Positions 1 to 8,444 of a DNA stretch of 64,000 nt are shown here, piece after piece. Source of the DNA: Mycolicibacterium rhodesiae JS60 (lineage in GTDB: Bacteria; Actinomycetota; Actinomycetes; Mycobacteriales; Mycobacteriaceae); NCBI GenBank assembly GCA_000230935.2, contig AGIQ01000002.1, positions 806,001-870,000 on the forward strand, read 5' to 3'. The translations under genes and the position numbers were made by a program. The stretch's first letter is position 1; each line of letters opens with the position of its first letter. The notes beneath the pieces were generated by a model. The model was not told where the DNA came from. It worked only from the letters and a program-made list of their open reading frames with translations, and made no database searches.

Positions 1-214
1 CATCTTTGCGGTATGTCCCGGACCGCTGCAGCGATGCCTGACAGATCACCAGGTGTCGTGCTTCGACGCAGTGCTGGTCCAGCTGTGTGGGGACGAAGAT
101 CGTCGACCCGTCACTGCCGCCGACCGTGCTCTGGGTGAACTCCAAGGGCACGGGCTTGCCGGCTAGGGCACTCGCGAACAACGACAGCGCGAGGTTTCCT
201 GCGGCCGCAGGCAT
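1..214 (-). CDS. Partial uncharacterised protein (N-terminal 71 residues), possibly NorD/CoxE-like VWA protein
   Basis: An open frame runs off the left edge. It starts with ATG at 214, 16 bases downstream of the stop of the AveC-like gene, so the two are probably co-transcribed. The N-terminus (MPAAAGNLALSLFASALAG) is a short hydrophobic helix, followed by a DGSTIFVP stretch and then LVICQASLQRSGTY. That order loosely resembles the N-terminal part of NorD/CoxE-type VWA-domain proteins, where a helix is followed by a TDG-IxLP segment. This is recognition from memory only, and the VWA domain itself would lie outside the window. Reading frame and codon use are convincing; function is not. Confidence 0.5.
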   Translation of the reverse strand, partial: MPAAAGNLALSLFASALAGKPVPLEFTQSTVGGSDGSTIFVPTQLDQHCVEARHLVICQASLQRSGTYRKD

Positions 215-230
215 GGGGGAGTCTCGCTGG

Positions 231-1409
231 TCACTGACCCGGTCGATCGAACGGGATGACCTTCCGCTGCCACGGCGCATCGGGGGGAATCACCGCCTTT
301 CCGTCCTGGTCAATGTAGCCCGAACTGCCATCGACCGGGTTGCCGTTGTTGTTGCGGTCCAGTGGCACGGCGGGGCCAGGGCATGGGCGGTCGGTGTTCT
401 CGCCACAGATGCCCGAGGTGAAGTACGAGCGCTTCTGAATGTCTTCGTTCCACTCGGTGGAGTGCATACCGACCCAGAAGTTGGGCACGTTGTAGCCGAT
501 GAACATCGTTCCCTGGATCACGAAGATCGCCGCGAGCGCACGCACGAACGTCTTTCGCGTCTCGCCGCCGCGGACATCTTCGATGCCACGCTCAAAGATC
601 ATCTGTCCCTTGTCATTCAGGAAGTAGCGGAAGCACGCGACCGCACAGAAGACGGCGCCGATGGTCAGGGCCTCGTGAATGGGGAACTTGTGATAGGCGT
701 CCGGGAAAATGCCCCAGTGCCCGCCCTGGTAGGCGAAGATACCCATCGGCAGCCACAGCAGTCCTTCGAGGATGAAGTCGAAGACCATCATGAACGCGTA
801 GCAGCTCGCGATCAGGCCGAGGTTGCTCAGTTTCGGAAAGCGTTGGCGCACAGTGCGCATGAACCACGAGCCGATCAGCATGACGATGACGAAGATGTAG
901 CAGTACGCGAACGGCGTGAACAGGATCGGCTCGCTGAGCATCGCCCCCGGCCTACCGAAGGAATTCCACCCCGGTACGGAGTTCACCCAGGAGCCGAAGT
1001 TGAGCATCCACGTGTTGTAGGTGAACCAGTGTCCGCCATACGAGGACAGCGGATCCTGGAACCACACCGTCAAGAAGGAAATGACGAGGATGCCGTCGAT
1101 GCCGAGCTTGCGGTCACGCAGCCAGGGCCGGATGACGAACCAATACGTCAGCCCCAAGGTGGCGGGGATGGATCCGACCTGCCACGCGATGAGGATCCCC
1201 TTCATCAGCGCGGGTGGTTCGGAAGGGCCGCTCGGCACGCGCACGAAGAACGGGCCGGTGACCCATTTGATCAGGACGTAGCACTCGAACAACACCAATA
1301 GCACGCCCAAGGCCGCGAAGATGTTGACCGGCAGATTCCGCTTGGGTTGGGATGCGGAGTCGACCGGGGCCGACGTGGCCGTGATGGGGTTATCCAGGTG
1401 CCGGGTCAT
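231..1409 (-). CDS. AveC-like (spirocyclase family) integral membrane protein
   Basis: A 392-residue polytopic membrane protein with about seven hydrophobic segments and a soluble C-terminal tail of roughly 60 residues rich in N, D and P. Overall layout and the central FDFILEGLLWLP segment match the AveC-like family. The founding member, Streptomyces AveC, acts as a dehydratase/spirocyclase in avermectin synthesis; mycobacterial homologues have no assigned reaction that I know of. I chose ATG 1409 (MTRHLDNP) because GAGAGG lies six bases upstream; an in-frame ATG at 1427 would swallow that ribosome site. A second clear paralogue is at 26507-27613. It is the first gene of a minus-strand unit leading into the partial gene at the left edge. 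The family call is fairly firm; the chemistry is unknown. Confidence 0.8.
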   Translation of the reverse strand: MTRHLDNPITATSAPVDSASQPKRNLPVNIFAALGVLLVLFECYVLIKWVTGPFFVRVPSGPSEPPALMKGILIAWQVGSIPATLGLTYWFVIRPWLRDRKLGIDGILVISFLTVWFQDPLSSYGGHWFTYNTWMLNFGSWVNSVPGWNSFGRPGAMLSEPILFTPFAYCYIFVIVMLIGSWFMRTVRQRFPKLSNLGLIASCYAFMMVFDFILEGLLWLPMGIFAYQGGHWGIFPDAYHKFPIHEALTIGAVFCAVACFRYFLNDKGQMIFERGIEDVRGGETRKTFVRALAAIFVIQGTMFIGYNVPNFWVGMHSTEWNEDIQKRSYFTSGICGENTDRPCPGPAVPLDRNNNGNPVDGSSGYIDQDGKAVIPPDAPWQRKVIPFDRPGQ

Positions 1410-1616
1410 GGGGTTCCTCTCGTCCAACGGCTGCGTTGTGACGTGCGTTACCCCGCCAATATAGCGTCAGCGGCCACTGACATCAATAGTCACGCTTGCA
1501 AGCTGTCAGTCGCGTTATCAGTGTTCAATCGTGCTCCTCTGATATATGAGACATTGGATCCTATAAAATGAACTCGAGCGGTAGATGAGCGGTCAGTCGA
1601 CATGCGCCGCCGCGGG

Positions 1617-2249
1617 TCAGGAATGGCGGTGGGCGATACCGTCGACGATGAGCCGCGCCATCTCGCGAACCATGCGGGTTCGGCCAGGGGTGCGCCGGTT
1701 CGCCGGATAGGCCCAATCGCCCAACAGGACAGAGCCGATGATCATGCTGGCGACCGCGCCGATCGTGGCCGGCGGGTCGACGTAGACGAGCTCCCTGGAG
1801 CGTGCGATGTCGACCCCGACGTCGAGAACGGCGCTGAAGCCCTCCCGGAACTGTGCGCTGATCGCGACGGCCGACTGGTGCAGCGCCGCTTGCGGATCGG
1901 AACGCGCGGCGAGCAGCTCCCGGAAGATCCGGCGATCCTCCCAGATCAGGGTGTACAGGCCGTCCACAAGATCCTCGGCGAGCTGTTCGAGGGTGATCTC
2001 GGTCGGCATCGCGTCCCATGACCGTGTCCACTCGTCCACGACCTGATTGAACGGTTCGAGAATGCTGGCTTCGAACAGCTCGACCTTGGAGCCGAAATGG
2101 CGAAACACCGTGGGTTCGGCGACCTTGGCCCGCGCGCTGATCTCTTTGGTGGTCGTCGACTGGAAGCCCTGCTTGGTGAACAGATCGTGCGCGGCCTTCA
2201 GGATGCGGGCGCGAAGATCCCCGCCGCTGTCGGAACCGGGCGCGACCAC
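1617..2249 (-). CDS. TetR-family transcriptional regulator
   Basis: A 210-residue one-domain repressor. Residues about 11-58 carry a typical TetR helix-turn-helix (LRARILKAAHDLF ... TTTKEISARAKVAEPTVFRHF). The remainder is the variable ligand-binding half, with no recognisable effector signature. It starts with GTG at 2249 and is divergent from the membrane-protein gene starting at 2321. The 71-base gap holds a perfect 8-bp inverted repeat (2294-2320), which is the obvious candidate operator for self-control and for control of the neighbour. The AveC-like gene 208 bases downstream on the same strand may also be a target. Ligand unknown. Confidence 0.9.
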   Translation of the reverse strand: MVAPGSDSGGDLRARILKAAHDLFTKQGFQSTTTKEISARAKVAEPTVFRHFGSKVELFEASILEPFNQVVDEWTRSWDAMPTEITLEQLAEDLVDGLYTLIWEDRRIFRELLAARSDPQAALHQSAVAISAQFREGFSAVLDVGVDIARSRELVYVDPPATIGAVASMIIGSVLLGDWAYPANRRTPGRTRMVREMARLIVDGIAHRHS

Positions 2250-2293
2250 GGGTGACAGACTACTGGTCGAGCACTGAATCTCCGGCGCGGCTC

Positions 2294-2320
2294 ATTTTTG
2301 AGTTGCTAAGCTTCAAAAAT
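2294..2320. promoter_or_regulatory. Candidate TetR operator (inverted repeat)
   Basis: ATTTTTGA (2294-2301) and TCAAAAAT (2313-2320) form perfect 8-bp arms around an 11-base spacer. The repeat directly abuts the ATG at 2321 and sits between divergent tetR and membrane-protein genes. Its position and symmetry fit a TetR operator. There is no good ribosome site before 2321, so the downstream transcript may be leaderless. Confidence 0.55.
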
Positions 2321-3064
2321 ATGGGCACCTACGATCCGGCTACGGTCCTTGCTGCGATATCGGCCAATGCGGTCGCGGTTGTGGCGATTGGTGGGCTGTC
2401 GATCCTGGCGATGTTCGTCTTCTTCATCGAGGGCGCGAGGATGGGCAGACGTGATCGCGTCTATCCGATGGCGCTGTGGATGACCGCACTGTGGTGGCCG
2501 CACGACGGCTCGTACCTGCTGCACTTCAATGACTGGTTCGGCGGACGGTATGACCACTGGTTCATGCAGATGTTCTGGTTCGCGATCGTCGTGACGTTCC
2601 TGGCCGAGACCGTGTATGCCTGGCAGACCATGAGATACGGGCGTGACGAACTGTCGCCCGGGCGCACTGATGCCGAGCATCGACTTCGGATTCTGGGCGC
2701 GATCGCGGCGGGCGTGATCAGTTGGGCACTGGTCAAGGGCGCACTCGCCGATGACCTGTACCTTTTGTCGTTCATGGCGACGCTGTTGTGGGGTGCGCCG
2801 TCGGCCAGCGCGCTCCTGGGCCGCCGGCCGGACGGCCGCGGGCAGTCGATGCTGGAATGGATCTGCTACAGCGTGATGGCGGTGTGCTATTCGATTGTCT
2901 CGATTGCGTTCTTCGGCGGCGGGTTCTTCCATTCGTGGCCCTATGTCGGGATCTGTGTCGCGGCGTGTGTGTGGAGCTTCGTCGTCATCGCCGACGCGCG
3001 CCGGGCGGGCGTGCCGTTCGTGTCATGGACGACGCGGCCCGCCACTCGCACACTGGCGCAATAG
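2321..3064 (+). CDS. Uncharacterised integral membrane protein
   Basis: A 247-residue protein with about seven hydrophobic segments. The first helix (VLAAISANAVAVVAIGGLSI) starts close to the N-terminus, and a W/H/D-rich loop (WWPHDGSYLLHFNDWFGG) follows helix 2. I do not recognise the family. ATG 2321 (MGTYDP) is preferred over an in-frame GTG at 2252, because the longer form adds a poorly conserved-looking N-terminus across the operator. It is divergent from the TetR gene and convergent with the LuxR-type regulator, with only 12 bases between stops, so it is probably a single-gene unit under that TetR. Aromatic, histidine- and aspartate-containing loops are compatible with a membrane enzyme, but that is inference. 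Confidence 0.7.
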   Translation: MGTYDPATVLAAISANAVAVVAIGGLSILAMFVFFIEGARMGRRDRVYPMALWMTALWWPHDGSYLLHFNDWFGGRYDHWFMQMFWFAIVVTFLAETVYAWQTMRYGRDELSPGRTDAEHRLRILGAIAAGVISWALVKGALADDLYLLSFMATLLWGAPSASALLGRRPDGRGQSMLEWICYSVMAVCYSIVSIAFFGGGFFHSWPYVGICVAACVWSFVVIADARRAGVPFVSWTTRPATRTLAQ

Positions 3065-3076
3065 CATTCGGTGATG

Positions 3077-5707
3077 TTAGTCGGCTGAGTTCTCGAAGGC
3101 TGCAGCGAGCTCGCGGCGCCCGTCAATGCCGAGCTTCTCGTAGGTGTTGCTGAGGTAACTCTCGACAGTCCGAATGGACAGCGAGAGTTCGGCCGCGATG
3201 TCACGGTTCGGTCGGCCGGCCGCCGCCAGCAGCGCAGTCTGTCTCTCCGCCGGCGTGAGCCGCGTCCGAGTCCGCAACGGCTGCAGCGATTGGGTGGTCG
3301 GGTTCTGGCAGCGGGCGGAGATCTTTGCGGCGCGCTGCTCGGCGGCCGCGGCGCGGCGAGGTTGGTCGAGTAGACGCCAGGCGGCAGCCGCATCGGCGGC
3401 GGCTTCGGCAGCCAGCAGATCGGCGCCCATGGCTTCGAAGGTGTCTGCCGCGGCAAGCAGACCCAGCGGATCGTGCTCGGCGAGGCTGCGAGTGTGACGG
3501 GCGCGCGCGGGGGCGAGTTCTCCTTCGATCTGGCCGGCGAGTGCGCTGAGGTCGTCGGCCACCTCTGCGGCGTAACCGATTCGAGCGAGCCCGTGTAGCG
3601 CGGATGCTTGGCCGACGAGGTCGCCCATTCGGCTACCGAGGGCGGCCGCCTCCTTGAGTCGAGCGCGGGCAGTGACCAGATCGCCGCCGGCGACCGCTGT
3701 CCAGGCGCGCGCGAGATGCAGGTCCACACCCATATAGAAGGTCGCCGACAGGGCGAGGCGATCGAGCGTGTCGAGTGCAGCGGCGGCCTGCTTTGGCTCC
3801 TTGTTGAGGGCGTAGGACATGGCCAGGTAGACCGAAGTGTAATAGGTGAATTGAGGTCGGTTGAGTTGGTTGAACAGCGCCAAGGCTTCGAGCCCGATGC
3901 GGATGCTGTCGCGCGCTCGGCCGCGTTCACCCACGGCTTTGCATCGGTGCCACGCGAAAATGGCTCTTGCCTCGAGGGATCCCTGCCGCAGTGCCAGGTC
4001 GTATTGCGAAGAGGCCAGAGCCTCAGCTTCCCGGAAGTAACCGGCGTTCTGCTTTGCGTCGGCCTTCTCGAACAGGTGATACCAGTGCGCCCAGGGAAAG
4101 GTGTCGCTCAGCGCGACGTTCGCGGCGTGGCCGAGTTCGGCGGCGGCCACCGCCTCCTCGGTCCGGCCAAGGCGGCTCAAACTGTTCGACGCCCATAACG
4201 ATGCCCACGCAAGCGTTCGCCCCTCGGCGCGACGCAACAGCGGCTCCACCGCTTGGGCGGCTTCGGCGGGACCACGAACTGCCATCAGGACGCCCACCCG
4301 GATCGCGGTCACTTCGTCGCGCCATGCCGGATCGTCGATTCGAGCCAGGGCGTCGTCGGCCAGAGCAAGCTCATCGCCGACGAGCCCGGAGCAGAAGATG
4401 CGAATCTGTAAGCGGCGCACCGCTATTTGTCCCCGCTGATCGTCGCCGTCGACGTTCTCGACCATTGCGGCCAGCTCGCGATCAGCCTCGGTGACCCTGC
4501 CCTGCAACGTGTACAAGTCGGTCAGGAGCAGTCTTGCATCGAAACCGGCACCGTCCGCTATTGCAGCCTGGGTGAGGCGCTGGGCGAGATCAAGGTCGTG
4601 ACGCGAACGGGCGGTGTGCGCGGCGGCCAACATCAGCAAGGGATCGGCGGCGCCCGCGTCGAGTCTCCAGGTCGCGACCCGCAACAGATCTTCTCGACGA
4701 CGCGCACCGCATCGCTCCACGATGTCGGCGAGCTTGCGTGCCATGAGTCGAATCTGTGGGGCCGGGATTCCGGCTCGCACCACGTCGCCGTACAACGGAT
4801 GCGCGAGCCGTATTTCCAGTCGGCGTCCGTCGACGCGACTGTTGAGCAAGCCCTTTCGTTCCAGTGTTTCGGCGATCTTCGAGTCGGCCAACTCGCTCAG
4901 CTCGGCCTGCCCGAGCGGTTCCGCGAACGACACGAGTTCCAATAGCGCGCGTTCTTCGGGAGTCAGTGCCCCCAAACGGCTTTCAACCAACTGGGTCAAG
5001 CGAGCCGTCGGCGCGAGATGCCCGGATAGCCGCCAGATTCCGTCGCTGTTTGACAGCGATTCGCTGTGGAGGGCCCCGAGCACCAGCTCGCGGAGAAACA
5101 GCGCATTGCCGCCAGACCGCTCGGCGAGCTCATGGGCCGTGCCCGGGTCGACGGGTCCATCGAGTGCGGCGGCCAGAATGGCCTGTACCTCAGCCGCATC
5201 GAATGGCACGAGATCGAGGCGGTGCAGGATCTCGTCCTTCCACAGGGTGGTGATCGCATCGGGGGCCGTGGCGTCAACACGCAGTGTTCCGATGACACAC
5301 GCCAGGTTTCGCTCGGCGAGCTGATGAATCAGCGTCGCGGACAGATCGTCGAGTAGATGTACATCGTCGACGAGAATCACCAGCCGGCGTGGAGCGGCCT
5401 GCTCCACAAGAGCGCTCGCGGAGCGTGAGATGAGGTCGGCTCGGTCAGTGTGCTGTGGACTGGGGTCGGTCGCCACGGTGGGCAGCAGCGTGGCCAGAGC
5501 CCCGAACGGAATGCCGGCGGCCGCATTGGTGGCGGTTACGTGCCGGGTCGCAAAGCCCATCTCGGCCGCCATGTCGAGGCAGGCGTGCGCAAGGTGTGTC
5601 TTGCCCACCCCGGCCTGCCCGGCGAGGATCGCGCCCGGGCGCCCTTCGGTCAGGAGGCTTCGCAGGCTCCGCATCTCATCGCTACGGGCCCGTAGCGGCC
5701 ATTGCAC
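3077..5707 (-). CDS. Large ATP-binding LuxR-family (LAL-type) transcriptional regulator
   Basis: An 876-residue regulator. The N-terminus carries an AAA/STAND ATPase with Walker A GQAGVGKT at residues 30-37 and a Walker B-like RRLVILVDDVHLLDD around 107-121. A long alpha-helical, TPR-like middle runs from about residue 300 to 800. The C-terminal 60 residues are a LuxR/FixJ helix-turn-helix (LTPAERQTALLAAAGR, IAAELSLSIRTVESYLSN). Length and order are those of LAL/MalT-type activators, in which an inducer and ATP control oligomerisation. GTG start at 5707. It is divergent from the DUF1214/sulfotransferase/P450 operon, 103 bases away, which is its most likely target. The inducer is unknown. Confidence 0.9.
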   Translation of the reverse strand: MQWPLRARSDEMRSLRSLLTEGRPGAILAGQAGVGKTHLAHACLDMAAEMGFATRHVTATNAAAGIPFGALATLLPTVATDPSPQHTDRADLISRSASALVEQAAPRRLVILVDDVHLLDDLSATLIHQLAERNLACVIGTLRVDATAPDAITTLWKDEILHRLDLVPFDAAEVQAILAAALDGPVDPGTAHELAERSGGNALFLRELVLGALHSESLSNSDGIWRLSGHLAPTARLTQLVESRLGALTPEERALLELVSFAEPLGQAELSELADSKIAETLERKGLLNSRVDGRRLEIRLAHPLYGDVVRAGIPAPQIRLMARKLADIVERCGARRREDLLRVATWRLDAGAADPLLMLAAAHTARSRHDLDLAQRLTQAAIADGAGFDARLLLTDLYTLQGRVTEADRELAAMVENVDGDDQRGQIAVRRLQIRIFCSGLVGDELALADDALARIDDPAWRDEVTAIRVGVLMAVRGPAEAAQAVEPLLRRAEGRTLAWASLWASNSLSRLGRTEEAVAAAELGHAANVALSDTFPWAHWYHLFEKADAKQNAGYFREAEALASSQYDLALRQGSLEARAIFAWHRCKAVGERGRARDSIRIGLEALALFNQLNRPQFTYYTSVYLAMSYALNKEPKQAAAALDTLDRLALSATFYMGVDLHLARAWTAVAGGDLVTARARLKEAAALGSRMGDLVGQASALHGLARIGYAAEVADDLSALAGQIEGELAPARARHTRSLAEHDPLGLLAAADTFEAMGADLLAAEAAADAAAAWRLLDQPRRAAAAEQRAAKISARCQNPTTQSLQPLRTRTRLTPAERQTALLAAAGRPNRDIAAELSLSIRTVESYLSNTYEKLGIDGRRELAAAFENSAD

Positions 5708-5732
5708 CGATTCAGGCTAGGTCAGCCCGTCA

Positions 5733-5773
5733 ACCACCGTGGTCGAATCCGTGGACTCCCGTGGTCATCACGG
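5733..5773. promoter_or_regulatory. Possible regulator-binding region between LAL regulator and operon
   Basis: The short divergent gap has four copies of CCGTGG/CCACGG-like hexamers. They include the near-palindrome ACCACCGTGGT (5733-5743) and CCGTG-GTCAT-CACGG (5759-5773). Repeated short sites are what LuxR-type activators often bind. GC-rich sequence produces such repeats by chance, so this is weak. Confidence 0.25.
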
Positions 5774-5810
5774 TGGACACCGAACACCGCCGTGGCATTC
5801 CCTGTTGACC

Positions 5811-7163
5811 GTGACGCAGACAACACCGACCGCACCTCCTGGCGACATCTGGTGGTCGGCCGACCAGCGTGACATCGACACCAAAGCCGTGTCGTTGCTG
5901 GGCCACCCCGACGTCCTGGCGGCGCGCGCAACGGCCACCGAGCGCTTCCGCGATTCACCGGAGTTTGCGGTCCCGGACGCGCCGGCGACGCTTGTGCACA
6001 CCGTCGATGACTTGTTGTTCAGTTCCCTGCAATGTGCCGTGATCTCAGACCCCAGCCGGCCCAGGGTGCTTTGGACCGTGCGCCGGCCCTACCGTGCCGG
6101 GGGGCAAGAGTTTCCCGGCTCGCACTACGGCGGCGACAACCCCGACCGGGTCTACCGGCTCATCGGAGCGAACTCGAGCTACCGGTATCGGATCACTGGA
6201 CGGCGGCACCCGACGCATCCCTCCGAGGATGACCTCAGTTTCGAAGCCATCCCGGCGCCCGGCATCTGGGGCCAACCCTTGGTTCGGCTGGCGCGCGGCG
6301 AGATCGACATTGCCGAGGACGGCTCGTTCAGCGTCACCGCCGACGTGACACCCGCCAACGGGCGACGCAACCACCTCGAGCTGCCGCCGAAAACCGACAT
6401 GATCGTCGTTCGGGACACGTTGGTGGACTGGGCTAGCCAGGTACCCAACGAAGTCAGGGTCGAACTGCTCGACGGTCCACAGCTGGCGCCTCTCAGCGAT
6501 GGCGAGGTGGTTCGTGCCGGCGTCGAGATCTTCGAACGGTCCGTCAGCTTGGCGCTGGCATTTCTGGCGAACACGCTGCATGCCAGCCCGGTGAACCAGG
6601 CGCTGGTCTTCCAGCGCCCGGTGAAGTGGGGCATAGCCGGAGGCTTGTTCTCGGCCAACCGGTTCGCTGTGGCCGACGACGAAGCACTGATGATCACGCT
6701 CGACCCGCTGACAGCGAAGTACCTGGTGATCAACGCCTGTGATCCATGGACCCGGGCGGTTCCCTACGATGCTCATTGGGCCAGTCTCAATAATGTTCAG
6801 GCTCAACCGAACAGCGACGGCACCTACACCTTCGTGCTCTCACCCCGCGACCCCGGTGTCCACAACTGGCTCGACACTGGAGGCCTGCACACCGGCACGT
6901 TCACCGCCCGCTGGGAGCTCATGACAGATCAGCCGGCGACAACGGACAGCGAAAGTGACGACGAAAAGTCATGGTCCGCAGGCACCCAGGTCGTCGACCA
7001 GGCCGTGCGGGAAACCCGTGTACTACCGGTCGCCGAGGTGGCGGCACACATCCCGGCCGGCCAATCTCGCGTCACCCCCGAACAACGCCAACTACTCATC
7101 GCCCAGCGCCGCGCGCACTACGAGGTACGAGTGACCGGCGTCGTCCCACCGACCGGAAACTAG
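5811..7163 (+). CDS. DUF1214-like domain protein of unknown function
   Basis: A 450-residue soluble protein. The C-terminal third (residues about 300-390) has the pattern of DUF1214: ALMITLDPLTAKYLVINACD, then a W-x-SLNN segment, then SPRDPGVHNWLDTGG. No signal peptide is evident. I prefer GTG 5811 (VTQTTPTAP) over an upstream in-frame start at 5739, because the extra 24 residues are low-complexity and overlap the presumed promoter. It is the first gene of an operon running to the orphan mceE copy, with the sulfotransferase 12 bases downstream. DUF1214 proteins have no settled biochemical role. Its constant pairing with sulfotransferase and P450 here suggests a lipid-modification setting, which is inference. 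Confidence 0.75.
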   Translation: MTQTTPTAPPGDIWWSADQRDIDTKAVSLLGHPDVLAARATATERFRDSPEFAVPDAPATLVHTVDDLLFSSLQCAVISDPSRPRVLWTVRRPYRAGGQEFPGSHYGGDNPDRVYRLIGANSSYRYRITGRRHPTHPSEDDLSFEAIPAPGIWGQPLVRLARGEIDIAEDGSFSVTADVTPANGRRNHLELPPKTDMIVVRDTLVDWASQVPNEVRVELLDGPQLAPLSDGEVVRAGVEIFERSVSLALAFLANTLHASPVNQALVFQRPVKWGIAGGLFSANRFAVADDEALMITLDPLTAKYLVINACDPWTRAVPYDAHWASLNNVQAQPNSDGTYTFVLSPRDPGVHNWLDTGGLHTGTFTARWELMTDQPATTDSESDDEKSWSAGTQVVDQAVRETRVLPVAEVAAHIPAGQSRVTPEQRQLLIAQRRAHYEVRVTGVVPPTGN

Positions 7164-7175
7164 GAGTTACCACCG

Positions 7176-8438
7176 ATGACAGCCACCACGGCCGCCCAGA
7201 ACTGGGTTCCGCCCGAGCGTCCCGAATGGGTTGCACGCATCCTCGAAGAGGGCGCCTGTATGGATATCGCCGAGGTCGTTCCGCTCGACGAGCGCTCGTT
7301 ACTCGATTCAGCGACGGAAGCGACGGGCCTCTCGGACTTCGGCGACGACGGCTGGCGAGAGCCGTTCGCGGCGTACACCAAGTCGTTGCGGGAAGAGGCA
7401 GACCTCAACCTGCTCGGCCGGCTTCGGGCACGACAAGAAGTGCTGCTATTCCTCAAGGCGCGCTTGCAGATCGAGGACACTTACAAACGGCATCCCGAGA
7501 TCGACGACGAGCAGATCCACCGACCGATCATGATCACAGGTCAGGGCCGCTCCGGTACCACGTTCCTGCAGAACCTGATGTCGGAGAACCCCGATCATGG
7601 CGGCCTGCGGCATTGGGAGATGCTTTACCCCTGCCCGCCGCCGGAAGCCGCGACCTACCGGACCGATCCCCGCATCGAACGCGCGGATCGTTGGGTCCAG
7701 CAGTGGAACCGGATCGCCCCGACATTGCGTGATATGCACGAATTCGCCGGCGACGTGCCGTTCGAAGACTGCGTGATGATGTCGATCAACTTCACCTCAG
7801 AAGCCTGGCTCGGCATCATCGGCCAAACACCAAGTTATGCAGTGTATCTCGCGTCGCAGGATCCGGCTGATGCGATGCGCTATCACAAGCGCGTCTTGAA
7901 GCTGCTGCAGTGGCGCAATCCGCGCTCGCATTGGGTGCTCAAAGAGGTGTACAGCCTCAGCCGAATGAAAGCCCTGTTCGAGGTCTACCCCGATGCCTGC
8001 GTCGTCTGGTGCCACCGAGACCCGGTTCGCGCCGCGTCCTCGTTCGTCAACATGCTGGGCACCATGCAGTGGGTCGGTACCGACCACCCGCTCAAGGATG
8101 GTGCCCTGGATTACTGCAAGGACCCAGCAGTTTCTGCCGCGAGGTTCAACAGTGTGATCGACCTACTGGAGAGCAAGGAGATCCCGGCCGATCAAGTCTG
8201 CAACGTGTACTACAAGGACTTGATTGCCGACAATCTCGGTACTTTGCAACAGATTTACGACTACTTCGATATCCCGTTCACGCCAGAAGGGCGAGCCGGT
8301 ATCGAGCGTTATCTCGCCGAACATCCCCGCGACAATCGAGCACCGCATCGCTACCCGATTCCCGAGGGCCCTGAACTCGCGCACGCGCGAGCGGTGTACG
8401 AGCGTTACCAGGACTACTTCAACATCCCCAACGAGTAG
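7176..8438 (+). CDS. PAPS-dependent sulfotransferase family protein
   Basis: A 420-residue cytosolic sulfotransferase of the long mycobacterial type (Sulfotransfer_3). The 5'-phosphosulfate loop GQGRSGTTF is at residues 122-130 and the 3'-phosphate-binding CHRDPVRAASS motif is around 279-289, so both PAPS contacts are present. A start at 7176 is supported by AGGAG eight bases upstream. The enzyme would transfer sulfate from PAPS to a hydroxyl. A P450 follows six bases downstream, which could supply that hydroxyl on a lipid. This class includes mycobacterial enzymes acting on glycolipids, menaquinone and sterol-like acceptors. The acceptor here is not readable. Confidence 0.88.
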   Translation: MTATTAAQNWVPPERPEWVARILEEGACMDIAEVVPLDERSLLDSATEATGLSDFGDDGWREPFAAYTKSLREEADLNLLGRLRARQEVLLFLKARLQIEDTYKRHPEIDDEQIHRPIMITGQGRSGTTFLQNLMSENPDHGGLRHWEMLYPCPPPEAATYRTDPRIERADRWVQQWNRIAPTLRDMHEFAGDVPFEDCVMMSINFTSEAWLGIIGQTPSYAVYLASQDPADAMRYHKRVLKLLQWRNPRSHWVLKEVYSLSRMKALFEVYPDACVVWCHRDPVRAASSFVNMLGTMQWVGTDHPLKDGALDYCKDPAVSAARFNSVIDLLESKEIPADQVCNVYYKDLIADNLGTLQQIYDYFDIPFTPEGRAGIERYLAEHPRDNRAPHRYPIPEGPELAHARAVYERYQDYFNIPNE

Positions 8439-8444
8439 GACACC

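Noticed and set aside
87..1301. A 404-residue plus-strand open frame
   Set aside because: It is antisense to the AveC-like gene; its composition (R/D/E/H-rich, no family resemblance, no ribosome site) is that of a GC-rich shadow frame.
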